This document shows positions 40,848 through 48,868 of a stretch of 64,000 nucleotides of DNA, piece after piece. Positions within the stretch are counted from its first letter, which is position 1; every line of letters starts with the position of its first letter. Origin of the DNA: Acidobacteriota bacterium (GTDB lineage: Bacteria; Acidobacteriota; UBA6911); contig JAAYCX010000015.1 in the NCBI GenBank assembly GCA_012729555.1, forward strand, positions 41,139 to 105,138, given 5' to 3'. The notes under the pieces were generated by a model that worked only from the letters and a program-made list of their open reading frames with translations, ran no database searches and was not told where the DNA came from. The position numbers and the translations under genes are program-made.

Positions 40848-43229
40848 TCATTCCGACCGGGATTCGGCGGGGGGAGGCGGGCGGAGCCCCATGTACTCGA
40901 GCATGCCGCGCGCAGCGCGCCGTCCGGCGCCCATCGCCAGGATCACCGTGGCCGAGCCGGTTACGATATCCCCCCCGGCGAAGACCCCGGGCACGCTCGT
41001 CATCCCCGTCCGCTCGTCCACCTCGATATACCCCCAGCGGTTCACCGCCAGCCCCGGCGTGCTCTGGGCGATGATGGGGTTGGCCGTGGTCCCCAGCGCG
41101 TAAACGACCATGTCCACGTCGAGCATGTACTCGGACCCCTTTTTCGGGACGGGGCTCCGGCGGCCCGAGGCGTCGGGTTCTCCCAGCTCCATCTCGATGA
41201 CCTCCATGCCGATAACCCACCCCTGGTCGTTGCCGAGGATGCGCACCGGGTTGGTCAGCCACTTGGCGATGATGCCCTCCTCCAGGGCGTGGTGCAGTTC
41301 CTCGGCCCGGGCCGGGGATTCCTTGATGCTCCGGCGGTAGACCAGGTACACCTTCTCGGCCCCCATGCGCAGGGAGACCCTCATCGCGTCCATGGCCGTG
41401 TTTCCGGCGCCGATCACGGCCACGCGCCGGCCCATCCCCACCGGCGTGTCGTACAGGGGCTGCCGGAAACCCTGCATGAGGTTGACGCGCGTCAGCAGTT
41501 CGTTGGCGCTGACCACCCCGTTGAAAGCCTCGCCCGGGATTCCCATGAACTTGGGGCTGCCCGCGCCGGTGGCGATGAAGGCCGAGTCGCAGCCCATTTC
41601 ACCCAGGAGCTGGGGAATCGTGAACAGCTTGCCGATGATGCAATCGAGCTCGAACTTGACCCCCAGCCGGGCGAGGTTTTCGATCTCGATGTCGATGATG
41701 TCGTTCGGAAGGCGGAACTCGGGGATGCCGTACTTGAGCACGCCGCCGGCCACGTGCAGGGCTTCGTAGACGGTGACGTCCACCCCCGCCTTGACGAGGT
41801 CGCCGGCGCAGGCCAGGCTCGCGGGACCCGAACCGATAACGGCCGCCTTCTTCCCCGTCTTCACGAATTGCGGCGGCTTGTCCCACCCCCGGCCCGCGGC
41901 GAAATCGGCGACGAAGCGCTCCAGCCGGCCGATGGCGACCGGTTCCAGCTTCCGGCCGATGATGCAGGTGGCTTCGCACTGCACCTCCTGCGGACAGACC
42001 CGGCCGCACACGGCGGGGAGCGCGTTGGAGTCCTTCAGGATCCGGTACGATTCCCCGATGTCCCGGCGGGCCAGGGCGCCGATGAAGCCCGGGATGTCGA
42101 TCTCCACCGGGCAGCCGGGCACGCATTGCGGCTTCTTGCACTGCAGGCAGCGGTCGGCCTCGCAGAGCGCCATCTCCAGGGTGTACCCCCGGGCCACCTC
42201 CTCGAAATTGCCGGCGCGTACCACGGGGTCCTGTTCCGGCATCGGGGTGCGCGCGGGAGCGATCGTCTTGATGTTCCTGGGCACCCGGGCCTCGGCCGCC
42301 TCCGCGGGCACGGGGGTGGGGGGGGCTTCGGCGATCGGCGGCCGGCTGCGCGATACGGGCACCGCCGGATTCTCCCCGCCCTGGCCGAGCGCCGCAAGCT
42401 TCCGGCGCTCCTCCTCGTAGCGCGCCAGGCACCCCTTCTCCTCGCATTCGAAGCGCTTCTGCCGCAGCATCAGCTCGTCGAAATTGACCTGGTGCCCGTC
42501 GAAATCGGGCCCGTCGACGCAGGCGAATTTCATCCGCCCCCCTACGGTGACCCTGCAGGAGCCGCACATGCCGGTCCCGTCCACCATGATGGAATTGAGG
42601 CTCACCATGGTGCGGATGCCGTATGGCCGGGTCAGTTCCGAGCACGCCTTCATCATCGGCAGCGGCCCGATGGCGATCACCTCCTCGATGTCCCTGTGCT
42701 CCTCGAGGACCTGGGCGAGCACGACGGTGACGAAGCCCCTGGTCCCGTAGGAACCGTCATCGGTCGCCACCCGGAACTCGTCCGACCAGGCCGAAAAGCG
42801 GTCGGCCCAGAACATCAGGTCCCGGCTGCGGAAGCCGATGATGGAAATGGTGGCGGACCCCAGTTCCTTGTGCCGGCGCAGCTGGGGAAAGACGGGGGCC
42901 ACCCCCAGCCCCCCGCCCACGAGCACCGCCTTCTTCCGCCGCTCGAGATGGGACTCCACCCCCAGCGGTCCGATGAAATCGATGACGGAGGAGCCCTCAG
43001 GGAGGGCCATCATCTGGTGGGTGGTCTTGCCCACCGCCTGCACCACCACCGTGACGGTCCCCCGACCGCGATCGAAATCGGCGACGGTCAGGGGGATCCG
43101 TTCGCCGGTGTCGTCGATGCGCACCATGACGAAATGCCCCGGCTGGCACGCTCTCGCCACGTCCGGGGCCTCGACTTCCCACAGAAAGGTAACGGGCCCG
43201 AATTGCTCGCGCTTGACGATCCGATACAT
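40848..43229 (-). CDS. Fused NfnAB-like ferredoxin:NAD(P) oxidoreductase / sulfide dehydrogenase
   Basis: This 793-residue protein fuses two subunits of electron-bifurcating NADH-dependent ferredoxin:NADP+ oxidoreductase (Nfn). Residues about 1-280 match the small subunit: an FAD domain with HFVMVRI and GERIPLTVADF, NAD-binding LVGGGLGVAPVFPQL, and [2Fe-2S] cysteines GTGMCGSCRVTVGG. Residues about 320-790 match the GltD-like large subunit: CLQCKKPQCVPGCPVEIDIP, ICGRVCPQEVQCE-type cysteines (VCGRVCPQEVQCE), [17 protein letters not shown] and VAVIGAGNTAMDAMRV. Annotators also call such fusions dihydroorotate dehydrogenase B NAD subunit/glutamate synthase. The ATG at 43229 has GAGG six bases upstream; a GTG two codons earlier abuts that site. 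Confidence 0.88.
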   Translation of the reverse strand: MYRIVKREQFGPVTFLWEVEAPDVARACQPGHFVMVRIDDTGERIPLTVADFDRGRGTVTVVVQAVGKTTHQMMALPEGSSVIDFIGPLGVESHLERRKKAVLVGGGLGVAPVFPQLRRHKELGSATISIIGFRSRDLMFWADRFSAWSDEFRVATDDGSYGTRGFVTVVLAQVLEEHRDIEEVIAIGPLPMMKACSELTRPYGIRTMVSLNSIMVDGTGMCGSCRVTVGGRMKFACVDGPDFDGHQVNFDELMLRQKRFECEEKGCLARYEEERRKLAALGQGGENPAVPVSRSRPPIAEAPPTPVPAEAAEARVPRNIKTIAPARTPMPEQDPVVRAGNFEEVARGYTLEMALCEADRCLQCKKPQCVPGCPVEIDIPGFIGALARRDIGESYRILKDSNALPAVCGRVCPQEVQCEATCIIGRKLEPVAIGRLERFVADFAAGRGWDKPPQFVKTGKKAAVIGSGPASLACAGDLVKAGVDVTVYEALHVAGGVLKYGIPEFRLPNDIIDIEIENLARLGVKFELDCIIGKLFTIPQLLGEMGCDSAFIATGAGSPKFMGIPGEAFNGVVSANELLTRVNLMQGFRQPLYDTPVGMGRRVAVIGAGNTAMDAMRVSLRMGAEKVYLVYRRSIKESPARAEELHHALEEGIIAKWLTNPVRILGNDQGWVIGMEVIEMELGEPDASGRRSPVPKKGSEYMLDVDMVVYALGTTANPIIAQSTPGLAVNRWGYIEVDERTGMTSVPGVFAGGDIVTGSATVILAMGAGRRAARGMLEYMGLRPPPPAESRSE

Positions 43230-43274
43230 AGGCACCCTCGCACTGGTTTCCGGTCAGGGTTCAGAAGTGGGGCC

Positions 43275-43304
43275 AGTATAGCAAACGGCCGACGAGGGCA
43301 ACAA
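43275..43304 (-). promoter_or_regulatory. Promoter of the Nfn-like gene
   Basis: On the minus strand TTGTTG (43304-43299), 18 bases, TATACT (43280-43275) preceded by TGC (extended -10). Confidence 0.55.
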
Positions 43305-43344
43305 GCGCATTCCCGGAGGGGGGAAAGCGGGGGCGGCGGAGGGG

Positions 43345-45141
43345 TCAGCGCGGGCGCACGCTGATGCCCAGCCAACGCCCGGGCATGTCGACCCCCCGGA
43401 TTTCCTGGTAGGCGTTGTCGAGCAGGTTGGTCCCCTCGACCCCGAGAATGAAATGGGGGAACACCCTCTCCACCGCACCGTCGAGGATCCAGTATCCTCG
43501 GCCGTCGGCCCGCCGCTTGTAGCCGAGCGACTGCCGGGAACGAAGCCCGAGCGGGAGGGGGAAATGAGCGGCGGAGACCCAGCCGTGCCGCGCGTAGTCG
43601 AGCACGTACTTGGAAACGTAATCCACGGAGCCCGCATCGGACACGATCAGGCTGTAGCGCGTCTCGAGGCCCGCGTGCGGGCCCAGGGCATGCCGGAGCC
43701 CGATTTCGATCCCCCCGGTGCGAAGGCGGCGGATGTTGGCGGTGCGCCATTTCTCCCCGGGCGTCGAGCGGACCCAGTCGATGACGTCGGTCTCCCGGCG
43801 GGAGAAGAGGGTGAGGGAACCGAGCCAGTCCGCGGCGGGGATGAAATCGGCGCCCAGCTCGGCCGACCAGGCCCGTTCGGGCCCGAGCCGGGGGCTGGCC
43901 TCGTGATTCGGGTCGCGGTAGTGGAGTTCGGTGAAGGTGGGGATCCGGAACGCGCGGCCGATGGAGGAACGAAGCCGGATGCGCGGGGTGGCCCACAGGC
44001 TGGCGCTCAGGGAGGGGCTCACCGCGGAACCGAAGTTGGAGTAGTGATCGAAGCGGATCCCCGGGTAGACCGCCGCCCGCTTCGGCGCGCTCCACTCGAG
44101 TTCGGCGGACAGGCTCGATCTCGAGAAGGAGTGGTCTCCGAGAGTGCCGGAAGCGATCCAGTCCGCACCCGCCTCCCCCCCCAGCGTGAGGGCGGCCGCG
44201 TCGCCCAGCGGCACCCGGGCCCTGGCCGAGGCTCCCGCGGCATGGGTGCGGTGCCGGCTCTCGAAAAGGCCGGGGGTGCGGACGTCGTACAGGAACCGGT
44301 CCCCGTGGGTCCGGTACCAGCCCCGGAAATCGGCGTGGACGCCCCGGGCGATCCCGTGGCTTCGGGAAAGGGAGACCAGCGTCTGGTTCGTCCATTCCCT
44401 GGAAGGGGCCGGCCCGTAGAAGCCGTCCGCCCCGAATTCCCTGTCGGCGTGGGACACCGCCAGGGTCGTGGACTTCCCGATCTGTGAACGCGCGGCGAAC
44501 GTTACGGCGCGGAAATCCCGGTCGTGCCGAAATCCCGAGGAACGGCCCGCGGTGACGCTGAAGGACTGCCGGAGCGTACCCTTTTCAAACCCGGCGGAGA
44601 GGGAGCCCTCGGCGAAGCCGTGAGCCCCGGCGCCGACCGCCGCTCGCACCCCCGGGGCCGGGGCGCGCGTGATGATGTGCACGGTGCCGCCGAAGGCGTC
44701 CGCCCCGTAAATCGAGGAACCGGGCCCCAGCAGGACCTCGATCCGCTCGATATCCTCCATGGGGACGGGAATGTCGGCGTTGTGGTGCCCCGTCTGGGAG
44801 TCGTTGAGCCGCACCCCGTCGACCAGGACCAGGACCTGGGAAAACGAAGATCCACGCAGCCGGATGTCCGCCTGCATGCCGGAGGGGGCGCGGGCGCCGA
44901 CATCGGCTCCCGCGTGCGCCAGGATGTCGGGGATGGAGTGGACCGGGAGACGGGCGATGTCCTCCCGGGTCAGCACGGCCACCGACCTCGACAGGTTCCC
45001 GAACGGGACCGGGGAGGCGTTGGCCGTCACCACCACCTCTTCGTCGGGAAGATTCCCGGCGCCCATCAGGGCGGCATCGAAAAAGGGGGGGGCCAGCAGG
45101 AGAGTAGAGAGGACGGCAACAGCCGGAAACCGGAACGTCAT
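43345..45141 (-). CDS. TonB-dependent outer membrane receptor (BtuB-like)
   Basis: This 598-residue protein has a signal peptide (about 1-25) and a TonB-box-like EEVVVTANA near 35. A plug domain follows (about 45-160; LTREDIARLPVHSIPDIL, VLVDGVRLNDSQ, IERIEVLLGPGSSIYG, AFGGTVHIITR), then a beta barrel to the C-terminus. The plug resembles BtuB and CirA receptors for cobalamin or siderophores. No cobalamin riboswitch is visible upstream, and the gene starts only 54 bases after trpB2 on the same strand, so they may be co-transcribed. The ligand is not predictable. Confidence 0.87.
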   Translation of the reverse strand: MTFRFPAVAVLSTLLLAPPFFDAALMGAGNLPDEEVVVTANASPVPFGNLSRSVAVLTREDIARLPVHSIPDILAHAGADVGARAPSGMQADIRLRGSSFSQVLVLVDGVRLNDSQTGHHNADIPVPMEDIERIEVLLGPGSSIYGADAFGGTVHIITRAPAPGVRAAVGAGAHGFAEGSLSAGFEKGTLRQSFSVTAGRSSGFRHDRDFRAVTFAARSQIGKSTTLAVSHADREFGADGFYGPAPSREWTNQTLVSLSRSHGIARGVHADFRGWYRTHGDRFLYDVRTPGLFESRHRTHAAGASARARVPLGDAAALTLGGEAGADWIASGTLGDHSFSRSSLSAELEWSAPKRAAVYPGIRFDHYSNFGSAVSPSLSASLWATPRIRLRSSIGRAFRIPTFTELHYRDPNHEASPRLGPERAWSAELGADFIPAADWLGSLTLFSRRETDVIDWVRSTPGEKWRTANIRRLRTGGIEIGLRHALGPHAGLETRYSLIVSDAGSVDYVSKYVLDYARHGWVSAAHFPLPLGLRSRQSLGYKRRADGRGYWILDGAVERVFPHFILGVEGTNLLDNAYQEIRGVDMPGRWLGISVRPR

Positions 45142-45195
45142 ATCTAGGGGATGAACCGGGATCCGGGCCGCGGCCCGGATCCCGGGGTCGAAACA

Positions 45196-46506
45196 TCAGG
45201 CCTTCAGGTCCATCTTGCCGGAAAGGTAGGATTCGTAGGCCGCCAGGTCGAAGTGGCCATGCCCGGAGAGGTTGAAGAGAATGACCTTCTTTTCCCCGGC
45301 TTCGCGCGCCTCGAGGGCGTGCACGACGGCGCTATGGATGGCATGGGCGCTTTCGGGCGCGGGGATGGTCCCCTCGCACTGGGCGAACCGGAGGGCGCTC
45401 GCGAAGCAGTCCCCCTGGTTGTAGGCTTCCGCCTCGATGAACTTCCCGGCCAGCAGGTGGCTCACCAGTGGGGCGGAACCGTGGTAACGCAATCCGCCGG
45501 CGTGAACCGGGGGGGGGATGAATTTGTGCCCCAGCGTGTGCATCATCATCAGCGGGGTGTTGCCCGCCACGTCGCCGAAATCGTACTCGCGCGGCCCCTT
45601 GGTCAGGGTGGGGCAGGAGAGCGGCTCCACGGCGATCACCCTCAGCTTCGACTCCGTCCCTTTCAGGCGGCCCTTGAGGAACGGGAACGCCAGGCCGGCG
45701 AAATTGCTCCCCCCCCCGTGACACCCGATCACGTAATCCGGGTATTCCCCCGCCATCTCCAACTGCTTCATCGCTTCCTGGCCGATGATGGTCTGGTGGA
45801 GCAGGACATGGTTCAGCACGCTCCCGAGGGCGTACTTGGTGTCGTCCCGCTTGACGGCGTCCTCGACCGCCTCGGAGATGGCCAGACCGAGGCTTCCGGG
45901 GGAATCGGGTCTTTCGGCCAGCGCCTGACGTCCCGCCTCCGTCAGTTCGGAGGGGCTGGGGACGATGGTCCCACCGTAGGCGTTGACCATGATCCGGCGG
46001 TACGGCTTCTGATCGTAGCTGACGCGCACCATGTAGACCATGCACTCCAGCCCCATCAGCTTGCAGGCGCACGCCAGCGCGCACCCCCACTGCCCGGCGC
46101 CCGTCTCGGTGGCCAGGCGCTTGACCCCCTCCTGCTTGTTGACGTAGGCCTGCATGAGGGCCGTGTTGAGCTTGTGGCTCCCCACCGGGCTGACGTGCTC
46201 CGACTTGTAGTAGATGTGCGCCGGGGTATCCAGCGCCACTTCCAGGGCGCGCGCGCGATAGACCGGGCTCGGACGGTAGAGGCGGTAGATGTCCCTCACC
46301 TGGTCGGGAATCTCGATCGCAGGCTCCAGGGTGACTTCCTGCTGGATCAGGCCCATGGGAAAGATCGGGGCCAGGTCCTGGGGGCCGATCGGCTCCCGGG
46401 TGCCGGGATGCAGCGCCGGGGCCAGCGGAGTCGGGAGATCCGCCTGGATATTGTAAAAATGCGTAGGTATCTCGGATTCCGGAAGAGTGATCTTGGTATC
46501 GGTCAT
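45196..46506 (-). CDS. TrpB2-type tryptophan synthase beta chain
   Basis: This 436-residue PLP enzyme belongs to the TrpB2 subgroup, which is longer at the N-terminus than TrpB1 and usually not paired with TrpA. The PLP lysine is in [21 protein letters not shown] is the substrate loop, and the PLP phosphate site reads [11 protein letters not shown]. TrpB2 enzymes condense serine with indole, perhaps salvaging free indole. No trpA or other trp gene is near. The ATG at 46506 has GGAG eight bases upstream; a TTG-like longer start overlaps the promoter. Confidence 0.9.
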   Translation of the reverse strand: MTDTKITLPESEIPTHFYNIQADLPTPLAPALHPGTREPIGPQDLAPIFPMGLIQQEVTLEPAIEIPDQVRDIYRLYRPSPVYRARALEVALDTPAHIYYKSEHVSPVGSHKLNTALMQAYVNKQEGVKRLATETGAGQWGCALACACKLMGLECMVYMVRVSYDQKPYRRIMVNAYGGTIVPSPSELTEAGRQALAERPDSPGSLGLAISEAVEDAVKRDDTKYALGSVLNHVLLHQTIIGQEAMKQLEMAGEYPDYVIGCHGGGSNFAGLAFPFLKGRLKGTESKLRVIAVEPLSCPTLTKGPREYDFGDVAGNTPLMMMHTLGHKFIPPPVHAGGLRYHGSAPLVSHLLAGKFIEAEAYNQGDCFASALRFAQCEGTIPAPESAHAIHSAVVHALEAREAGEKKVILFNLSGHGHFDLAAYESYLSGKMDLKA

Positions 46507-46534
46507 GACACGTTCTCCTTCATTGGAAACTGCG

Positions 46535-46563
46535 AGCATAACACAGGACGGACCGGACGTCAG
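46535..46563 (-). promoter_or_regulatory. Promoter of trpB2
   Basis: On the minus strand CTGACG (46563-46558), 17 bases, TATGCT (46540-46535). The start point would be near 46528, giving a leader of about 20 bases. Confidence 0.5.
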
Positions 46564-46666
46564 CGGGGATTATGCCGCCGCGCCGGATTCCAAGCCCCCC
46601 GCGCGCCGCCCCTTACGTCCCTTGCCTGGGTATTTCTACCATCACGAAAATGGGTAATTGCACGAA

Positions 46667-46696
46667 TTGAACCCGCCCCCCCTTCCGGAGTGTAAT
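46667..46696 (+). promoter_or_regulatory. Promoter of the candidate non-coding RNA
   Basis: TTGAAC at 46667-46672, 18 bases, TGTAAT at 46691-46696. The predicted start point is near 46703, and no supported plus-strand protein gene follows before the terminator at 46935-46969. Confidence 0.5.
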
Positions 46697-46702
46697 GGAA
46701 AC

Positions 46703-46969
46703 GCAGACCGGGGAAGAACAACTGTTCCGGAGGGCTCCATCGCCGCCGGGACAGGGTTGTGGGGATACGGTTCCCGGGTCCGGTTTTCCTGGGGGGGGGG
46801 CCGGGCACGGGAACCATCCCCACGCGAAGGTCACGCATGTGACCCATGAAGGAAGCGCGAACCAACCCACCCCCTCAACCGGCGGTCCTGTCCCCGCAGG
46901 ACCGTTCCCGCCTGATGAACCTGCTGCGAACATGGGGCCCCGGCCGCCAGGCCGGGGCCCTCTTCTTTT
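46703..46969 (+). ncRNA. Candidate structured non-coding RNA, about 265 bases
   Basis: This plus-strand stretch is bounded by a promoter and a strong intrinsic terminator. It contains a long hairpin: GTGGGGAT/ATCCCCAC (46759-46766 with 46816-46823), then GGTTCCCG/CGGGAACC (46769-46776 with 46808-46815), then CCGG/CCGG, about 22 bp in all with one 2-base bulge and a G-rich loop. Two more follow: GGTCAC/GTGACC (46829-46844, loop GCAT) and CGGTCCTG/CAGGACCG (46883-46904). CGCAG near the 5' end can pair with CTGCG at 46924-46928 to close the fold. I do not recognise the family: RNase P, tmRNA and SRP RNA signatures are absent. A 6S-type RNA or a lineage-specific RNA are options. Confidence 0.5.
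46935..46969 (+). terminator. Intrinsic terminator of the candidate non-coding RNA
   Basis: A perfect 11-bp stem GGGCCCCGGCC/GGCCGGGGCCC with loop GCCA, followed by TCTTCTTTT. The T-rich tail is on the plus strand only, so it does not primarily serve coxB, which ends at 46993 on the minus strand. Confidence 0.8.
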
Positions 46970-46992
46970 AAGCAGCGGGTCAGCAACGGGCA

Positions 46993-47946
46993 TTACCGCA
47001 GATTCCGGATGTAGTCCACCATCCGCCGGAGTTCGTCCTCCGTCATCACGGTTTCGGGCATGGCGGGGGGGTATCCCCTGGTGATCTCGGCGGCAGGGTC
47101 CAGGATCGCCCGCCTGAGGTAATCGTCGTCGATCCTCACGGTGCGCTCACGGCCGTCCCGGTCCAGGACCGTCCCCTCCATGCCGTAGATCCCCTTCAGG
47201 GTGGGGCCGACCATGGGGCTTCCGTCCACCGAATGACAGGCGGTGCAGGACTTGCGCTCGAGCAGTGCCATGGCCGGGTCCGGGGCCGGGGCGGGAGCGG
47301 GGGAAGCGGGTTTGAGGAAGCGCGCGGGAATGTCGTCCTCCTCGCCGAAGTACCAGGCTTCGAAGTCCTCGACCGGGACGACCACGGCCTTGGCGTTCAT
47401 GATCGCGTGGCTCACGCCGCAGATGACGGTGCACTCGATGTCGAAGGTTCCCAGCTGCGTCGGGACGAACCAGGTGTAATTCACCTTTCCGGGCACCACG
47501 TCCTGCTTGATCCGGAAAGCGGCGATGAAAAACCCGTGAATCACGTCCAGGGAGTGGAGTTCGAGCTTCACCGGCCGGTCGGCCGCCAGCAGGAGGTGGG
47601 AGGTGCGCTTCCCGTTGGGATACCGGAAGGACCACGCCCACTGCCTCCCCGTGACCTCGATCACCATGGCGTCGCGCGGGACCTCGCGCATGTAGCTGTA
47701 GTTGGTCCACCCGTAGAGGAACATCGTGATGAAAATCAGGGTCGGGATCGCCGTCCAGGCGAACTCCAGCCAGCCGTTCCCCTCGATGTCCACTCCCCGG
47801 GGGTGGCGCTTCCGGTTGTACCGGATGACGAACCAGACGAGGGTGGCGGTGATGAAGAGGAGGAAGACCGCGCTGAGCACGAGGATGAAGAGAAAGACCG
47901 CATCCACCCTTCCCGCGGCGCTTGAGGCTTGTGGAATGAACGGCAT
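46993..47946 (-). CDS. coxB: Cytochrome c oxidase subunit II with fused cytochrome c (caa3 type)
   Basis: This 317-residue subunit has two membrane helices (about 15-38 and 60-80) and a periplasmic CuA domain. The binuclear site reads CTVICGVSHAIM (CxxxCxxxHxxM). A C-terminal cytochrome c domain has CTACHSVDG near 236 and PPAMPETVM as the probable Met ligand region, so the oxidase is caa3-type and carries its own electron-accepting heme. It is the last gene of the long respiratory operon. Confidence 0.93.
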   Translation of the reverse strand: MPFIPQASSAAGRVDAVFLFILVLSAVFLLFITATLVWFVIRYNRKRHPRGVDIEGNGWLEFAWTAIPTLIFITMFLYGWTNYSYMREVPRDAMVIEVTGRQWAWSFRYPNGKRTSHLLLAADRPVKLELHSLDVIHGFFIAAFRIKQDVVPGKVNYTWFVPTQLGTFDIECTVICGVSHAIMNAKAVVVPVEDFEAWYFGEEDDIPARFLKPASPAPAPAPDPAMALLERKSCTACHSVDGSPMVGPTLKGIYGMEGTVLDRDGRERTVRIDDDYLRRAILDPAAEITRGYPPAMPETVMTEDELRRMVDYIRNLR

Positions 47947-47950
47947 GGCT

Positions 47951-48241
47951 TCACCTGTAGAGAAGGTCGGAAAAGAGCAGCCCGATGACCAGGACCAGCA
48001 GCCCCAGGGTGACGAAGACCAGCCCCGTCAGCAGCGGTTTTTCATACTTCAGGTGCATGAAAAAGTAGAAGATCAGCGCCGCCTTGACCGGTGTGATCAC
48101 CAGCATGGCCCACACCGACAGGGAGGGAGGCAGCAGCGTGCCCGCCGCGACCAGCGCTCCCGTCAGGCCGAGGAGCACGAGCCAGACGCGCACCAGGGTC
48201 CGGTAAGGCATGACGCGGGTTTCCGATCCGGTCCGGTCCAT
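47951..48241 (-). CDS. Cytochrome c oxidase subunit IV family protein
   Basis: This 96-residue protein has three membrane helices (about 17-37, 42-63, 70-92), with VKAALIFYFFMHLKYE typical of bacterial subunit IV (CoxD/CyoD-like). It is an accessory subunit of the caa3 oxidase. It lies between the subunit III and II genes, nine bases after subunit III. A start ten codons later is possible, but the purine-rich sequence upstream of 48241 favours the longer form. Confidence 0.85.
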   Translation of the reverse strand: MDRTGSETRVMPYRTLVRVWLVLLGLTGALVAAGTLLPPSLSVWAMLVITPVKAALIFYFFMHLKYEKPLLTGLVFVTLGLLVLVIGLLFSDLLYR

Positions 48242-48250
48242 CCTCCCCCC

Positions 48251-48868
48251 TCAGGCCGCCAGGTAGAACAGGGGCAGCAGAAACACCCAGATCACGTCGA
48301 CCAGGTGCCAGTAGAGCCCGGCGTTTTCCAGCTTGTGGTAATCCCCGCCCGTGATCCGGTTCCGGAGCACGAGCGCCAGCATGACGGCCAGCAGCACGAT
48401 GCCGGCCATGACGTGGAGCCCGTGCAGCCCCGTCATGCTGTAGTAGAGCCCGAAGAAGATCTGCTCCCCCTGGGGCCTTTCGGCCAGCAGGGGGGAATCG
48501 GGGTAGAATCCCCGCGCGATCTCCCCGCTCCACTCGAAGTACTTGTTGACGAGGAAGAGGGCTCCCAGCGCGATCGTGCCGGCGAGGCTCGCCAGTGCCC
48601 CGCGCCGCCGCCCCTTCCGAAGGGCCGTGATCGCGACGGCCATCGTGAGGCTGCTCGTCAGCAGGACGACGGTGTTCGCGACGCCGAGCACGGCGTCGAG
48701 GTGGCCGCCCGCCTCGTGGAATTCGTTCGGGTAGCGCGCCCGGTAGGCGGAATAGAGGATGAAGAGCCCCCCGAAGAGCAGAATCTCGGTGAAGAGAAAG
48801 AGCCACATCCCGAACCTGGCGCCTTCGTGGTCCACATGCCCGCCATGGGCCGCCGCGGCCGTGGTCAT
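48251..48868 (-). CDS. Cytochrome c oxidase subunit III
   Basis: This 205-residue subunit has five membrane helices, the short form of subunit III found in caa3 and quinol oxidases. Recognisable pieces are GMWLFLFTEILLFGGLF, KYFEWSGEIARGFYPDS, FFGLYYSMTGLHGLHVMAG and LYWHLVDVIWVFLLPLFYL. It overlaps the subunit I stop by four bases (ATGA). A longer in-frame reading lies in cox1 and is not hydrophobic. Confidence 0.92.
   Translation of the reverse strand: MTTAAAAHGGHVDHEGARFGMWLFLFTEILLFGGLFILYSAYRARYPNEFHEAGGHLDAVLGVANTVVLLTSSLTMAVAITALRKGRRRGALASLAGTIALGALFLVNKYFEWSGEIARGFYPDSPLLAERPQGEQIFFGLYYSMTGLHGLHVMAGIVLLAVMLALVLRNRITGGDYHKLENAGLYWHLVDVIWVFLLPLFYLAA

Noticed and set aside
45142..45195. 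A cobalamin riboswitch before the BtuB-like receptor
   Set aside because: Only 54 bases separate it from trpB2, too few for the riboswitch, and no B12-box-like sequence is visible.
46695..47084. A 129-codon plus-strand frame through the ncRNA candidate
   Set aside because: It is Pro/Gly-rich without a domain, has no ribosome binding site, reads through a strong terminator and overlaps the end of coxB.
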